Positions 34,542 through 44,328 of a stretch of 64,000 nt of DNA are shown in pieces; within the stretch, counting starts at the first letter, position 1; each line of letters starts with the position of its first letter. The translations under genes were made by a program, and so were the position numbers. The stretch comes from Allantophomopsis cytisporea (Eukaryota; Ascomycota; Leotiomycetes; Phacidiales; Phacidiaceae): contig CP103030.1 of NCBI GenBank assembly GCA_024752435.1, positions 248,001 through 312,000 of the forward strand, written 5' to 3'. The notes under the pieces were generated by a model. That model searched no databases and was not told where the DNA came from. It saw only the letters and a list, made by a program, of their open reading frames with translations.

Positions 34542-36109
34542 TCACGAACCCACACTGCTAAATTCCTTCATGAATGCTTCGTGAAATGCAACAATGCGGT
34601 TGATCCACTCCGAACCTGGTGCCAAGAATGAGGACCTAAAATGCCACGTCCCCTTCTTTTGGCCGTATGTTGATCCCGGCACGATGCAGACCCCGGTTGC
34701 GTCCAGCATGCGGGAGGCATAGAACGCATCTGGATCTTTGCTCTCCTTTCTAGCGGCCTCAATCGCGGCCGGTGGGAACTCAATTTTAGGGAAGAGATAC
34801 ATGCCACCCCTCGCTTTCTGGCAGTCAACACCCTGCATCCGACTGTAGGCGTCCGCAAGCGCAGCTGATTGGGACTTGAGTCCGTCAAGGATGGCATCTT
34901 GCTCCTTCTTGTAGAGAGGATAGGATGGAGATCCCTCAACTGGAGGATTAACCACCAGCTCGAGCAGACACTGCCCAATTACAGGTGGACACACAGCTGC
35001 CGAAGCGTACTTAAACATCTGCGCCACAACATCGGGGTCAAAGCCTGCCAGCTCAAAATAACCGCCTCGGTGTCCGCACTCACCCGCCAAGCCCTTTGAC
35101 ACGGAAAATAGCGATGCAACTTCCAGATTGGCGTATAGCTCAGGCTCTTCAGTTTGCAGATCACGAAGGCCACGCTTGAACGAGTAGAAATTATCGACAT
35201 AGACATTTGCTTGGTACACCTCATCTGCGATGATGGCAAGGCTGTGCTCGGCTGCAAAACTGAGCAAGCTGCGGACTTCAGTCTCGGAGAGCGAAGCCCC
35301 TGTTGGATTGCTCGGATTGATGATCACAATTGCTCGTACATCTGTACCCTCTGCTTTGGCACGTTCTAGAGTCAACTTGAGGGTCGAAACATTGATCGTC
35401 CAGGCTGCCTCCTCTTCCAGGTGGTATGGAACACAGCGTGAGTTGTACAGAGAGATTGCTGCACTGTAGAGCGGATATATTGGAGTTGGCACAAGAATGC
35501 CCGTCCGCTCATCCGAGCATATGATCTGCAACAGGATGTTGACTGCAGACGACGCACCGGCCGTAAGATAGATCAACGATGGATCAGATGGGTAGCCATC
35601 ACGCCCTGTAGTGAGTTAGCGATGCTCTATAAGCACGTGATATAAACGAAGTTAACGGTGGCCATACGTTTGATAAATTCAGCCACGCTCTTTCGAATTG
35701 CCGGATTTCCCTGGGTCTGGCTGTATGTGCCAACACCACCGCACTCACGTAAAAGCCTTTGGGCACGCTCAATTGCATCAGGCTGATAGCCCAGCTCTCT
35801 AATCAGCAAGTCATCCCTCTCAATCAATAACGGATATTCCAGCAGGCTTAGCACCTGTCGGTAGAATGTGATTGGCTTTTGACCAAGTTGGTGGGGATTG
35901 CCGACGTTGAGGTTAATGACCTGGTTGAATGGCAAAGATTCTCCATCTGATGGGGTGGATAGTCCGTCCGCTATCTTCTTGAAATGTGTGCGGTAAGCTT
36001 CCGCTTTCGCAGCAAGCTCCCCGCCTACGACATAACTTGCTTCACGCACATGTGGCTTGATGCGGTTGATGTCAAGTGAGCGGTGCCGAGGGCTAGTAGT
36101 TGACGCCAT
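34542..36109 (-). CDS. Alanine aminotransferase-like PLP enzyme (class I/II)
   Basis: PLP aminotransferase closest to fungal/plant alanine-glutamate aminotransferases. Exons 36109-35668 and 35605-34542 around a 62-nt intron give 501 residues. Seen: LNVGNPHQLGQKPITF, GTYSQTQGNPAIRKSV, RRDGYPSDPS rebuilt across the intron, LTAGASSAVN, the NPSNPTG motif, Asp275 and Tyr278 in IADEVYQANVY, the PLP lysine Lys318 in FSVSKGLAGECGHRGGY, and the carboxylate-binding FRSSFL near the end. The catalytic set is complete. No mitochondrial presequence is obvious before the conserved core (the leader is about 20 residues). Within a PEP mutase cluster, likely substrates are phosphonopyruvate (giving phosphonoalanine) or phosphonoacetaldehyde (giving 2-aminoethylphosphonate), with alanine or glutamate as partner. 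This is inference: an ordinary housekeeping alanine aminotransferase cannot be excluded from one locus. Confidence 0.88.
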
Positions 36110-36573
36110 ACTAGTATTGGAGGAGACTGATGTGGTTGAAAAGCCGAGGTTTAATGAGGCAAAACAAGTATGTATTGTCTGTGTTTGCTATGTTTTGGGG
36201 AATTACTAGACTTCTACAGAAAACAAGTGGGATTTTATATCATGCCATTGCCTAATTACATAACACTGAAAGAACTGGCCACACACACAATTGCCTTCCT
36301 GGCTTGCCGGCTGTGGATCCCCTCAGCCACTTATATAGAACAATCTTATCCAAGTTGAAATATCAAAACTCGATTCTTTGATTGGCTCACTAGGTCTGAC
36401 CCTGGGGGAGTATTGTTAGCTACTGTATGCAGTTGATAGTAGTCGCGTAATATTACCTGGTATTGGATATATGAAAAGAGAAAAGGGCCACAAAGAACAA
36501 CCTGATCGACAAATCAGCTGAATATCTCATACCGATATCTCTTCGACTTTAAGTACCCATTTACTTGTCTGAC
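36110..36573. other. Short spacer, aminotransferase promoter
   Basis: 464 bp between two tandem minus-strand genes; promoter of the aminotransferase. No gene seen. Confidence 0.6.
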
Positions 36574-37107
36574 TCACAGACGAGGAATGAACTTCGCACC
36601 ACCAGCCTCCTTTTTGCTCTTTTCCGGGGCTTCTTCCCATCTTCGCGCTCCTTCAGGGATAGGCATCACCGCAGTCTTGCAGTAGATATGCTGTCCATTC
36701 TTCCAGTCCAAGCCTTCGACACAACCCCCTTTCACGCTAACAATGTCATGCATGCTCCCGTCCTTGTTTCTCGCCCAGTGAAACAATCTGACGCCGCACT
36801 GCTTGCAAAAGTAGCAGTCCTTACTACCGCCACTGTCAGTTGGACGAGTGTAGCAAGATAGCTTTTTGAGAGTGTCCGGAGGAAGAGGGAGGAGAGACGA
36901 TGCCGGCACTTTAGCCGAGGTGCTAAAAGCAGAGGCGGATTGACGACGGCATTCGTTGCAGTGACAGTGGTATAGATCTAGTGGACAATTATCTTTGAGA
37001 AAGATAGAGCAAGCACCGCATTGGCATATAACTCTCATAGTTGCCGTTCTTCTTGGAAACTTGAAAGGAAGGAGATAGTGATGGTCATTGTGGGGATGAA
37101 GACGCAT
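36574..37107 (-). CDS. GFA/CENP-V domain zinc protein (glutathione-dependent formaldehyde-activating-like)
   Basis: Small single-exon protein, 177 residues from 37107 or 154 residues from an internal ATG at 37038. The second start (MRVICQCGAC) is the more typical beginning for this family; the 23-residue leader of the longer form is His/Arg-rich. Seen: zinc-binding cysteines in CQCGACS, HCHCNECRRQS and YFCKQCGVRLFHWA, the usual CxC...CxxC...CxxC set. The family was named for an enzyme that speeds up formaldehyde-glutathione adduct formation, but most members have no proven reaction. Position between the aminotransferase and PEP mutase, with a GST at the cluster end, hints at handling a thiol adduct or reactive carbonyl; that is speculation. 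Confidence 0.87.
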   Translation of the reverse strand: MRLHPHNDHHYLLPFKFPRRTATMRVICQCGACSIFLKDNCPLDLYHCHCNECRRQSASAFSTSAKVPASSLLPLPPDTLKKLSCYTRPTDSGGSKDCYFCKQCGVRLFHWARNKDGSMHDIVSVKGGCVEGLDWKNGQHIYCKTAVMPIPEGARRWEEAPEKSKKEAGGAKFIPRL

Positions 37108-38969
37108 AAAATCTAAATACCACTCTCAAACCGGCTCGAGATTGAAAATATGTAATCCACATCTACGTAATTTTCTCGATATCAAGTTTGTTAATCAGGG
37201 TGCCATATGTAGCTTCTAGAGTTGATCATGCAGACCTGGAGCTGACATAGCCTTCCTCCTGATTGAATGGTACGCTTTGTCCCCTCCCTCGGTTGTGATC
37301 AGACCACTTTCCCTGTCATTGTATAACTTATGTAGATCTTATGTCTAGCTTGGATCTTACTTACATAAGCTTATCCTAAGCACAGACCAGTTTATTAGTG
37401 GTCCCGTGGGAGATACATTGGAGCCGAAAATAATTGTGCAAGAGAGTGACAGGGAGACTGGTCTAATCACAACCAAAGGAATAGTACCCAGACTATGCAT
37501 AGTACGGACCGAATGCAGAGAGTCACTGAGGCTACTGCAAGTTGCATTAGTAGTCGGGATCAACATAAGCGGAGGTGGGGAACGAACCGAGCGGGGTTGT
37601 TGATCTGTTACATAGAATGCATCCTTCCTGCATCTTTCGTAGATTACTGAATACGATAACCTATTTTGGAAATCTGTCGTACGACGACCTTCTCTTATAC
37701 CCCTGCTCGCGAACGCCACATAGCAGCAGAGCTTGCAGCTTAAGAAGACCATGGCTGTCGTCAGGAACATGGCCATTCTAGCCGAGGAAGCAACAGTCGT
37801 GGTCCCACAGTGGATATATGGAACGCACTTGAATGGCTGCAGAGACTAGCTTAACAGAGTGGCTACTTAGTTCTTACAGATCTTCCAAGGCTTGCAGCTA
37901 GGATCAAGGGGAATTGTCAGGGTTTTCTCCGCCAGGTCCTATATCTCTGAATACTCGGTCGTGTGCTTTATTTCCATCTTGAGTTTCCATAAACTAGCTG
38001 ACGAGATAATAGTCTGTGATTTGACGCAGTGTGCCTTGTTATTTTGCAATGGGTCAATCTGCAATGGCAAATATTTTTGAAACATCACATCACACACTAT
38101 TAGTTCTTCCGCTAATCCCCGGAAACCCAAAATGGAAATAGAGCACACGACTAACTCATCGACTTCAACGATCCACAAGACAAGCTACAGAAAACATGTA
38201 GTCGGCGATGGCATAGTGAGATGAGCAAGGCAGAAACAATAGAGCACTACTCATGCGGGGATGCACGATAAGACAAGAGCAGTTGTCAGTCACTCAAGTG
38301 TCCATACTTTCCATCAGGTCCCTGCAGGGTCTGACTATCTCAGCCGTAGTTTATCATATCTCAGTGGATCAAGAGATGCGTAACAGTGCGTATCTATTAT
38401 ATAGCCGACAAAATACAGATAACGCGTCTCCACTCCGGAGAATTATGCAACTGAGACGGGTTGAGCCTGTGATTTCACCTTGTGAAAGCCAAAAACGATG
38501 TAGAGAGCACGTGCACATAGCAGAACCTCTCACCCAGTAACAGATGAGATATTACTTGCTTCGCTAGCTCGCATGGATTAGAGTAACATTTGAGGTGTTA
38601 TCAATTGATTTTATGTCATATCAGTCGTCGCCAAGTAAATTCTCGGTTTTCAATCCTTGACAAAATCAAGTCATGGAGAAGAGCGCCGGGGGAAGTTAAG
38701 GGGTAGCAAAAGCAATTGTCAGCAGAACCTGCCGAGAATAGAAGGATCTAGCAAAGAGCTGAACAATGCCAGATACTCGTGCTCAATCTCCAAATAGACA
38801 AGTAGTGTAAATAGCGTCGTGGTCTCACCTTATAGAACTAACTGTCTTTCTTATTAAACTTTTTCACAATCATTCCAGTCTCGCATTTCAGTCTACAAAA
38901 CTCTTCTTGTCTTGAAATTCTCGACTATCCCTTTTCAGCACCCGTACCGCTCATAGAACTAAAATCAAC
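37108..38969. promoter_or_regulatory. Divergent promoter region, GFA protein and PEP mutase
   Basis: 1.86 kb between head-to-head genes; no gene recognised on either strand. The 80 bases before the PEP mutase ATG are CT-rich with the context ATCAACATG, typical of an active fungal promoter and start site. A TCCGGA palindrome lies near 38433-38438. Confidence 0.5.
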
Positions 38970-40133
38970 ATGTCTCTCTCGATTAGATCGTTACTCGCAC
39001 AAAACAATGGAAGAGTCACAATCTGTGAGACCCACGACCGCCTCTCCACCGAGATAATTAGACACACTACGGGGGATAAAGGTCAAGCATTCGACGGCAT
39101 ATGGTACAGCGGCCTTACCCAAACAACTTACCTCGGTATCCCTGACACCGAAATTCTTACTCCCCTCCAGCGCGCAAGTTTGCTTGCGTTGAATGGTAAC
39201 ATTCAACGAAGAAAGACACAGCGGCAGCTTTGCGCAGCTTTCGATGCCGACAGCGGCGGTGATGTGGCTGAGATTCCAGCCCTTGTCTCTGTTCTGGCAC
39301 TCGTGGGCGTCTCGATGATCATCATTGAAGACAAGACTCTTTCTGCGCCAGGACAGAAAGTAAACTCTCTCAGCGGAGCATCATCTTCTCAGGACCAGGC
39401 AGACATGTACGACTTCGCCAAGGTCATCCAGGCCTTCAATGCCGCGGCCGCTGAGTCCCAGAAGGACATAATGATCACGGCCAGAATTGAGAGCTTCACA
39501 GTGCGCAAGACTCTGAAAAATGACGTTGAGGAGCGGGCGTCCGTTCTAGCGGCACTTTCTGATGCGCTCAAACGTGCTGAAGTCTACAAAGCTGCTGGAG
39601 CGCACGCGATAATGGTGCACAGCAAGAGCACTGAGCCAGAAGAGGTCATTTCGTTCCTAACGGAGTTCCGTGCCAAGGACGCGATTACCCCATTAGTCGT
39701 CGTTCCTACTACGTACTCTAAGGGATTGAAGACGGCTCTTTACGAAGCAGGGGCTAATATCATCATCTATGCCAACCATCTGCTACGGGCAAAAATCAGT
39801 GCAGTGGGAGGCATCTCTGACAAAATCTTGAAAGAAAACCCCAATTTTCTGGCCGAAGATTCCGGGTTACGAGACTGTTTGGAAGCTCGAAACTATGGGT
39901 GTTTGTTGCGAAAGCTTTGGGAGAGACTGTATCTGGGTGAGGAGGACAAAGAAGCCCAGGTATATCGTGTTGTTACAGAGACTGTGGCTGCGGAGAACAT
40001 GAAGGCCGTTGTCAAGGATCTTTTGGAAGGAGATCTATGCGGCTGTGAAGCAGATCATCGTATTATTCCTGTCAAAGATCTTCTGAAGATTAACGCTCGC
40101 CAAGTTGCATTTGTGGAGGACTTGGTTGGATAA
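38970..40133 (+). CDS. Phosphoenolpyruvate phosphomutase (PEP mutase)
   Basis: Isomerises phosphoenolpyruvate to 3-phosphonopyruvate, the entry to nearly all natural phosphonates. Intronless, 387 residues, of the isocitrate lyase/PEP mutase barrel superfamily. Seen: CETHDRLSTEII (matching the AHDGLSA region), Asp42 in FDGIWYSGLT, DADSGGD with Asp92 and Asp94 (Mg2+ site), Glu120 in IIIEDK, Arg172 in TARIESF, and AGAHAIMVHSKS. The diagnostic PEP mutase loop EDK-x5-NS appears as EDKTLSAPGQKVNS (120-133): the K-x-N-S end is kept but four extra residues lie between EDK and NS. Asn132-Ser133 favours mutase over phosphonopyruvate hydrolase, which lacks that Asn to my knowledge. A C-terminal extension of about 80 residues goes beyond the usual length of about 300. 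The decarboxylase in the same region supports the assignment strongly. Confidence 0.88.
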   Translation: MSLSIRSLLAQNNGRVTICETHDRLSTEIIRHTTGDKGQAFDGIWYSGLTQTTYLGIPDTEILTPLQRASLLALNGNIQRRKTQRQLCAAFDADSGGDVAEIPALVSVLALVGVSMIIIEDKTLSAPGQKVNSLSGASSSQDQADMYDFAKVIQAFNAAAAESQKDIMITARIESFTVRKTLKNDVEERASVLAALSDALKRAEVYKAAGAHAIMVHSKSTEPEEVISFLTEFRAKDAITPLVVVPTTYSKGLKTALYEAGANIIIYANHLLRAKISAVGGISDKILKENPNFLAEDSGLRDCLEARNYGCLLRKLWERLYLGEEDKEAQVYRVVTETVAAENMKAVVKDLLEGDLCGCEADHRIIPVKDLLKINARQVAFVEDLVG

Positions 40134-40608
40134 GGAACTGTAATGATTCTGCTATCCATGTGGTAGCGGTAGTCGTGAGTGTTCCCGAACTCAGAGGTTG
40201 GATACGAGAACCGGGATCCGTTCTCAAAGCGTTAGTCATTATAGGAAGATTAATATAACGCGACGCATTCTTTCTTACTAGTTGAGTGCGAGACTCTTAT
40301 GTGATAGGTGAAGATTTCAACTTATATTCCCTTCTGACAAGACCAGGAAACTATTTGAACAGTAAAGTGAGTGGAGTTTTGATTAGATTGATAAGTTAGT
40401 CAAGACTGTGACTTCAAGTCAAGCAAGATTGACTCTATAAAGACGTTTGAAGTGATGGTACGAGTAATTGTGAGTGATTTTCAAGTCAATTTAACATTGG
40501 TTTTTTTATAAGAAAGGTTCTATACCCTAATTTTAATTGAAAGTACCAGTACTTTGATGTATCAATGTAGAGAAAGCTAGCTGATGCTCTTCGAGCGACC
40601 TTTCACGT
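40134..40608. other. Intergenic region between convergent genes
   Basis: 3' flanks of PEP mutase and the MFS transporter; nothing else seen. Confidence 0.6.
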
Positions 40609-42001
40609 TCACAAAACACTTTTCACACACTTCCAAATCCACCCCCATCCTCCAGCCACTGCTGTAGCACCTGTGAAAACAATCATCGGTCCATACTCCG
40701 TATCATAACCCCATCTCCCACCCAAAGCCCACCCTTGATTCAACAATGCCGCACTAATCGGCCCACTAACCACATTTCCAATTCCTCTTCCTCCGAGTAA
40801 CATCCCCATAACTAATCCGGTATCGACTGTTCCATCCTCTTTCTTCAGTTGATTTAGCACTCCAGAATATGTCGAGCTGAAACCGCCAGCGAAGAACCCA
40901 TATGCAATGACAAAGAGTGACAGTAGGACAACTTGCGAGCTGAATCCCCAGAAGAAGAAGATGGAAATGGCGCTCCCGAGCGAGGAGATGAGGATCGATG
41001 TTGTCACAGTATAGCGATCATTCAGTATGCCGATGAGTAGGCTGCCAGGCATAGAGGTAAAGTTGAAGACAGCAAGAAGAATCGTACCTGTAGAAGTCGA
41101 GAGGCCGAGAGTATGTGCGTACGAGGATAGGTATGTGGCAGGTAGGAAATAACCAAGGGATTGGCCCACATTACCAGCTTGCAGCATCCAGAAGGATGAA
41201 TGGGAAAGAAATTTCCACGATAGTGGGCGTTTGGATGTGACTGCTGGAAGGGGGAGACGCGGCTTGAGGAAGAATAGGAGCGGTGCGGTTGTTATGAAGA
41301 CAGCTGCTGCCCACGCGAGTAGTACGGTGCGTGGACTATAGGAGGATAATAGAGCCGACATGATAAAGGGCATGGCTACGCCTGCTGCGCTTTTACCGGC
41401 CCAGATTACTCCGTAGGCCATTCCCTTTCGTGAGATGAACCATTCATCCAAATATAATGTCGTAGGACTAAAAAGCAGACCATTGCCAATGGCACCTAGC
41501 ACCCCCTGAGAGGCTATCAACTGCCAGACCTTAGTGGCAAACGCTGAGAGGATGAAGCTTCCCACACTTATAGCTAGACCAATGGGTCCACAGTATGGAC
41601 GAGCCTTTGGAAGGCGGGTCAGAAAGGTGAAGGTCAGGGGCATCATGAGATACATGATTCCTGTGAGAGTAGTACCAATAGTAGCTATGGAGCCCGCAGA
41701 GCCTTCTACAACGTTGTGCGTTGTATAATACTCCTGGAAGACTCCAAATGCGAGAGAATAACCTGTACCAGGTGAGTATCTTTCATGAGGGGCATAGAAA
41801 TATCTTACCCCAGACTGGAGTTTGGATCAAGGTGCAACCGACCAAGACTAGGTATGCTGCTCTCCCACGATCCGTTGGAGGAAGTGTAGAGGTCTCTGTT
41901 TCTGTTACAGATGCCTCATCCCCATTTTGAGTGATAGTGTCTGGTACCGCATGAGGTTCAGCTGGGAGTTCTGCTAACTCCATGCTATGAAGAGAGGTCA
42001 T
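40609..42001 (-). CDS. Monocarboxylate transporter-type MFS permease
   Basis: Membrane transporter of the MCT (SLC16-like) branch of the major facilitator superfamily. Exons 42001-41809 and 41762-40609 around a 46-nt intron (GTAAGA...TACAG) give 448 residues. Splicing gives QTPVWGYSLAFGVFQEYYTTH, the typical first helix of fungal MCT-type proteins. Seen: an acidic cytoplasmic N-terminus with no helix for about 48 residues, then about 12 hydrophobic segments, the conserved GLLFSPTTLYLDEWFISRKG loop after helix 4, and GILNDRY between helices 8 and 9. These permeases carry small organic anions. Next to PEP mutase it may export or import a phosphonate, which would also give self-protection; the cargo is not shown by sequence. 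A second ATG at 41983 is possible. Confidence 0.88.
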
Positions 42002-43268
42002 ATTTGACGTGGATAAAAATACATATATTAACAAGACGCAACCATATAAGTTGTCAAGCAACAATATCAAAAAGTGTTCAATTGGTCCAACGTTGTCAGA
42101 AGCAGGAGTTGAAGCTCTCAAGTAGGAAAGGCAGAAATGATGGCGGTGAAGGAAGAGACATATGCGTCGGTAAAATTGAGATATTGTAGTAGCCAATAAG
42201 CGTTGAAGCAACGGCCGATAATACGAAGCTCTCTCTTGGAAGCGATAAGTCTATACCGAAAGCAGTATGACTTTAGTATGTCAGCATAAATAGTGCCAGA
42301 TTTCCTTAAATTGAATAGGTATAAACTCGAGATACACATGCCTAAGTGAAAAGCACACATTATATGAACAGTTAAAAATGCTAATATTTTATTATTTAAA
42401 GAGTATATAGCTTTATTCTGAGGTATAAAACAAGGATATAACTAAAATAGTGTGTACCAAAACATAGATAAGAATAAGCAGTTAGAAATATGATATTTAA
42501 TATTAGTATTTATCGAGCAATTTCATAATTAGATAATATAAAGCGTTTATGCAAAATCTAATTAATATCAGTGTATGAGTAAAGCCAGGGCTTTAGTTAC
42601 ATATGTTTAGAGTACTTTGAAAATGAGAAGATAATGTAGGTAAAACAAATTACATCCTCGAAGGTCTATTAGACTGCTAACACAGACCATGAACCCTTTT
42701 TCATCTTGCTATTGATAACTAAGAAAGTGTATTGTTATTAACTTTCAAGCATGATCTCTTATATCAATGATTTTAAACTGCTTTGTCGCTTTATAAGTAA
42801 GATATATACATTTTGTTTAGTATGCTGCTACACACTATACACTTCTAAGATAAAATTATTAAAAAATCATTTTCGTAATACTCATAGGCATAGCTGGGTA
42901 TGTTTACTTGGGAATCAATATGAAAGGAACATCCCACGAGCAGTGCCTCCAAGTACAAAACGCGATGTAGAGAGGACGCCGGTAGGCCTGCTGAAGGTAC
43001 TGTATATGCTCAAGAGTCTTGAGTAGATGAGGACGTTATGTGTGGTAATCCAAAATATGATGTGTGTCTATCTCAACTGTGGACCCCGCGGAACCAGGGA
43101 GCACTTTGGCGGCGCGATTTAGCATTTCTTTTTGATTTCTTAGCTTCAGCTCATGCCGTCAGTAAATGGGGCATGAGCACGGACAGTATTTAAGCAGCTA
43201 ACCCTCCGTACTGCGTACCATCTTACGATTCTGAAATCCAACATTCATCTCCATTTTCAACTTGTACT
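42002..43268. other. Divergent intergenic region with AT-rich tract
   Basis: Between the MFS permease and the GST gene. About 42340-42860 is very AT-rich (runs such as ATATTTTATTATTTAAAGAG) without open frames; no terminal repeats seen. The GST promoter occupies the last 200 bases. Confidence 0.55.
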
Positions 43269-44328
43269 ATGGCATCTCGACTGTCACAAGTCGCCAAGCA
43301 CCTCCAAATGACTCGTACTCCAGATATTCACCTTTACACCGCCCAGACGCCTAATGGTATCAAAATATCCATTACTCTAGAAGAGCTTGGCTTGCCTTAC
43401 AAGTTTACCAAGATTGATATCTCCAAGAACACTCAAAAAGAGCCATGGTATCTCGAAATCAACCCCAATGGACGAATTCCAGCTTTGACGGATACCTTTA
43501 CCGACGGCAAGCAGATCAATCTTTTCGAAAGTGGTGGTATCATGCAGTACTTGGTGGATGAATATGATACTGAGTACAAGATCTCTTACCCACGTGGTAC
43601 CAGAGAGTACTATGAGACAAATAATTGGGTAGGCTCATCTTTAAAAGCTTTTCGAGTGACAGTACTGATTTAATAGCTGTTTTTTCTGAACGCTGGCGTC
43701 GGCCCGTAAGTAAATCATTGCAACACATATTCCTTCTTCCTACCACATTGAAATCAAAAGTCGCAAGCTTCCAATCATGCTCTTTCGTGGTGATGTCTCA
43801 GGAGGTTTAACTCACACTTTTGAGCATCAAAATTCCTTATCAAACAATTGTTAACTCAGAGAACTTGCAACAGAATGCAGGGTCAAAGCAACCATTTCCT
43901 GCGATACGCGGGTGAGAAAATCGAGTACGGTATCAACCGCTACCAGAATGAAACTCGCCGTCTCTACGGCGTCCTTAATGAGCAACTTAAAAAGTCCACT
44001 TCTGGATACCTTGTTGGAGATCGCTGCACTATTGCTGATATTGCTCACTGGGGCTGGGTCACTTCAGCCTGTAAGTAATCAATTCCTAATATCAGTTATA
44101 ATTCTGATTTGAATAGTCTGGGCCGGAGTTGATATCGATGATTTTCCTGCCCTGAAGGAGTGGGATGACAGAATGCTGGGTAGGCCGGGTGTTGAGAAAG
44201 GCAGACACGTTCCTGATTCTCACCGTATGAAGGAGTTGGCTAAGGATCCAAAGCAGCAGGAGGAGCGTGCTGCTAGAAATCGAGAGTGGGTGCAAGCTGG
44301 AATGAAGGCCGATGCCAAGAAGCAGTAG
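43269..44328 (+). CDS. Glutathione S-transferase, URE2/GstA-like
   Basis: Soluble GST of the fungal URE2-like group. Four exons (43269-43628, 43677-43705, 43874-44070, 44117-44328) keep phase and give 265 residues. Exon 2 is a 29-nt microexon encoding LFFLNAGVGP; the following intron is long for this genome (168 nt), and its acceptor must be the CAG at 43871-43873 to restore PMQGQSNHF. Seen: thioredoxin-fold N-domain with TAQTPNGIKISITLEELGLP, INPNGRIPAL and FESGGIMQYLVDEY (glutathione-binding), then the helical C-domain with YLVGDRCTIADIAHWGWV. A roughly 14-residue leader precedes the core. Known relatives conjugate glutathione or act as peroxidase/reductase. As the last gene before a long gene desert it marks the probable right edge of the accessory block. 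Confidence 0.9.

Noticed and set aside
38970..40133. Alternative reading of the PEP mutase as isocitrate/methylisocitrate lyase
   Set aside because: Those enzymes carry a KKCGH-type catalytic loop with Cys. Here the loop has EDK...KVNS without that Cys, and a phosphonopyruvate decarboxylase is nearby.
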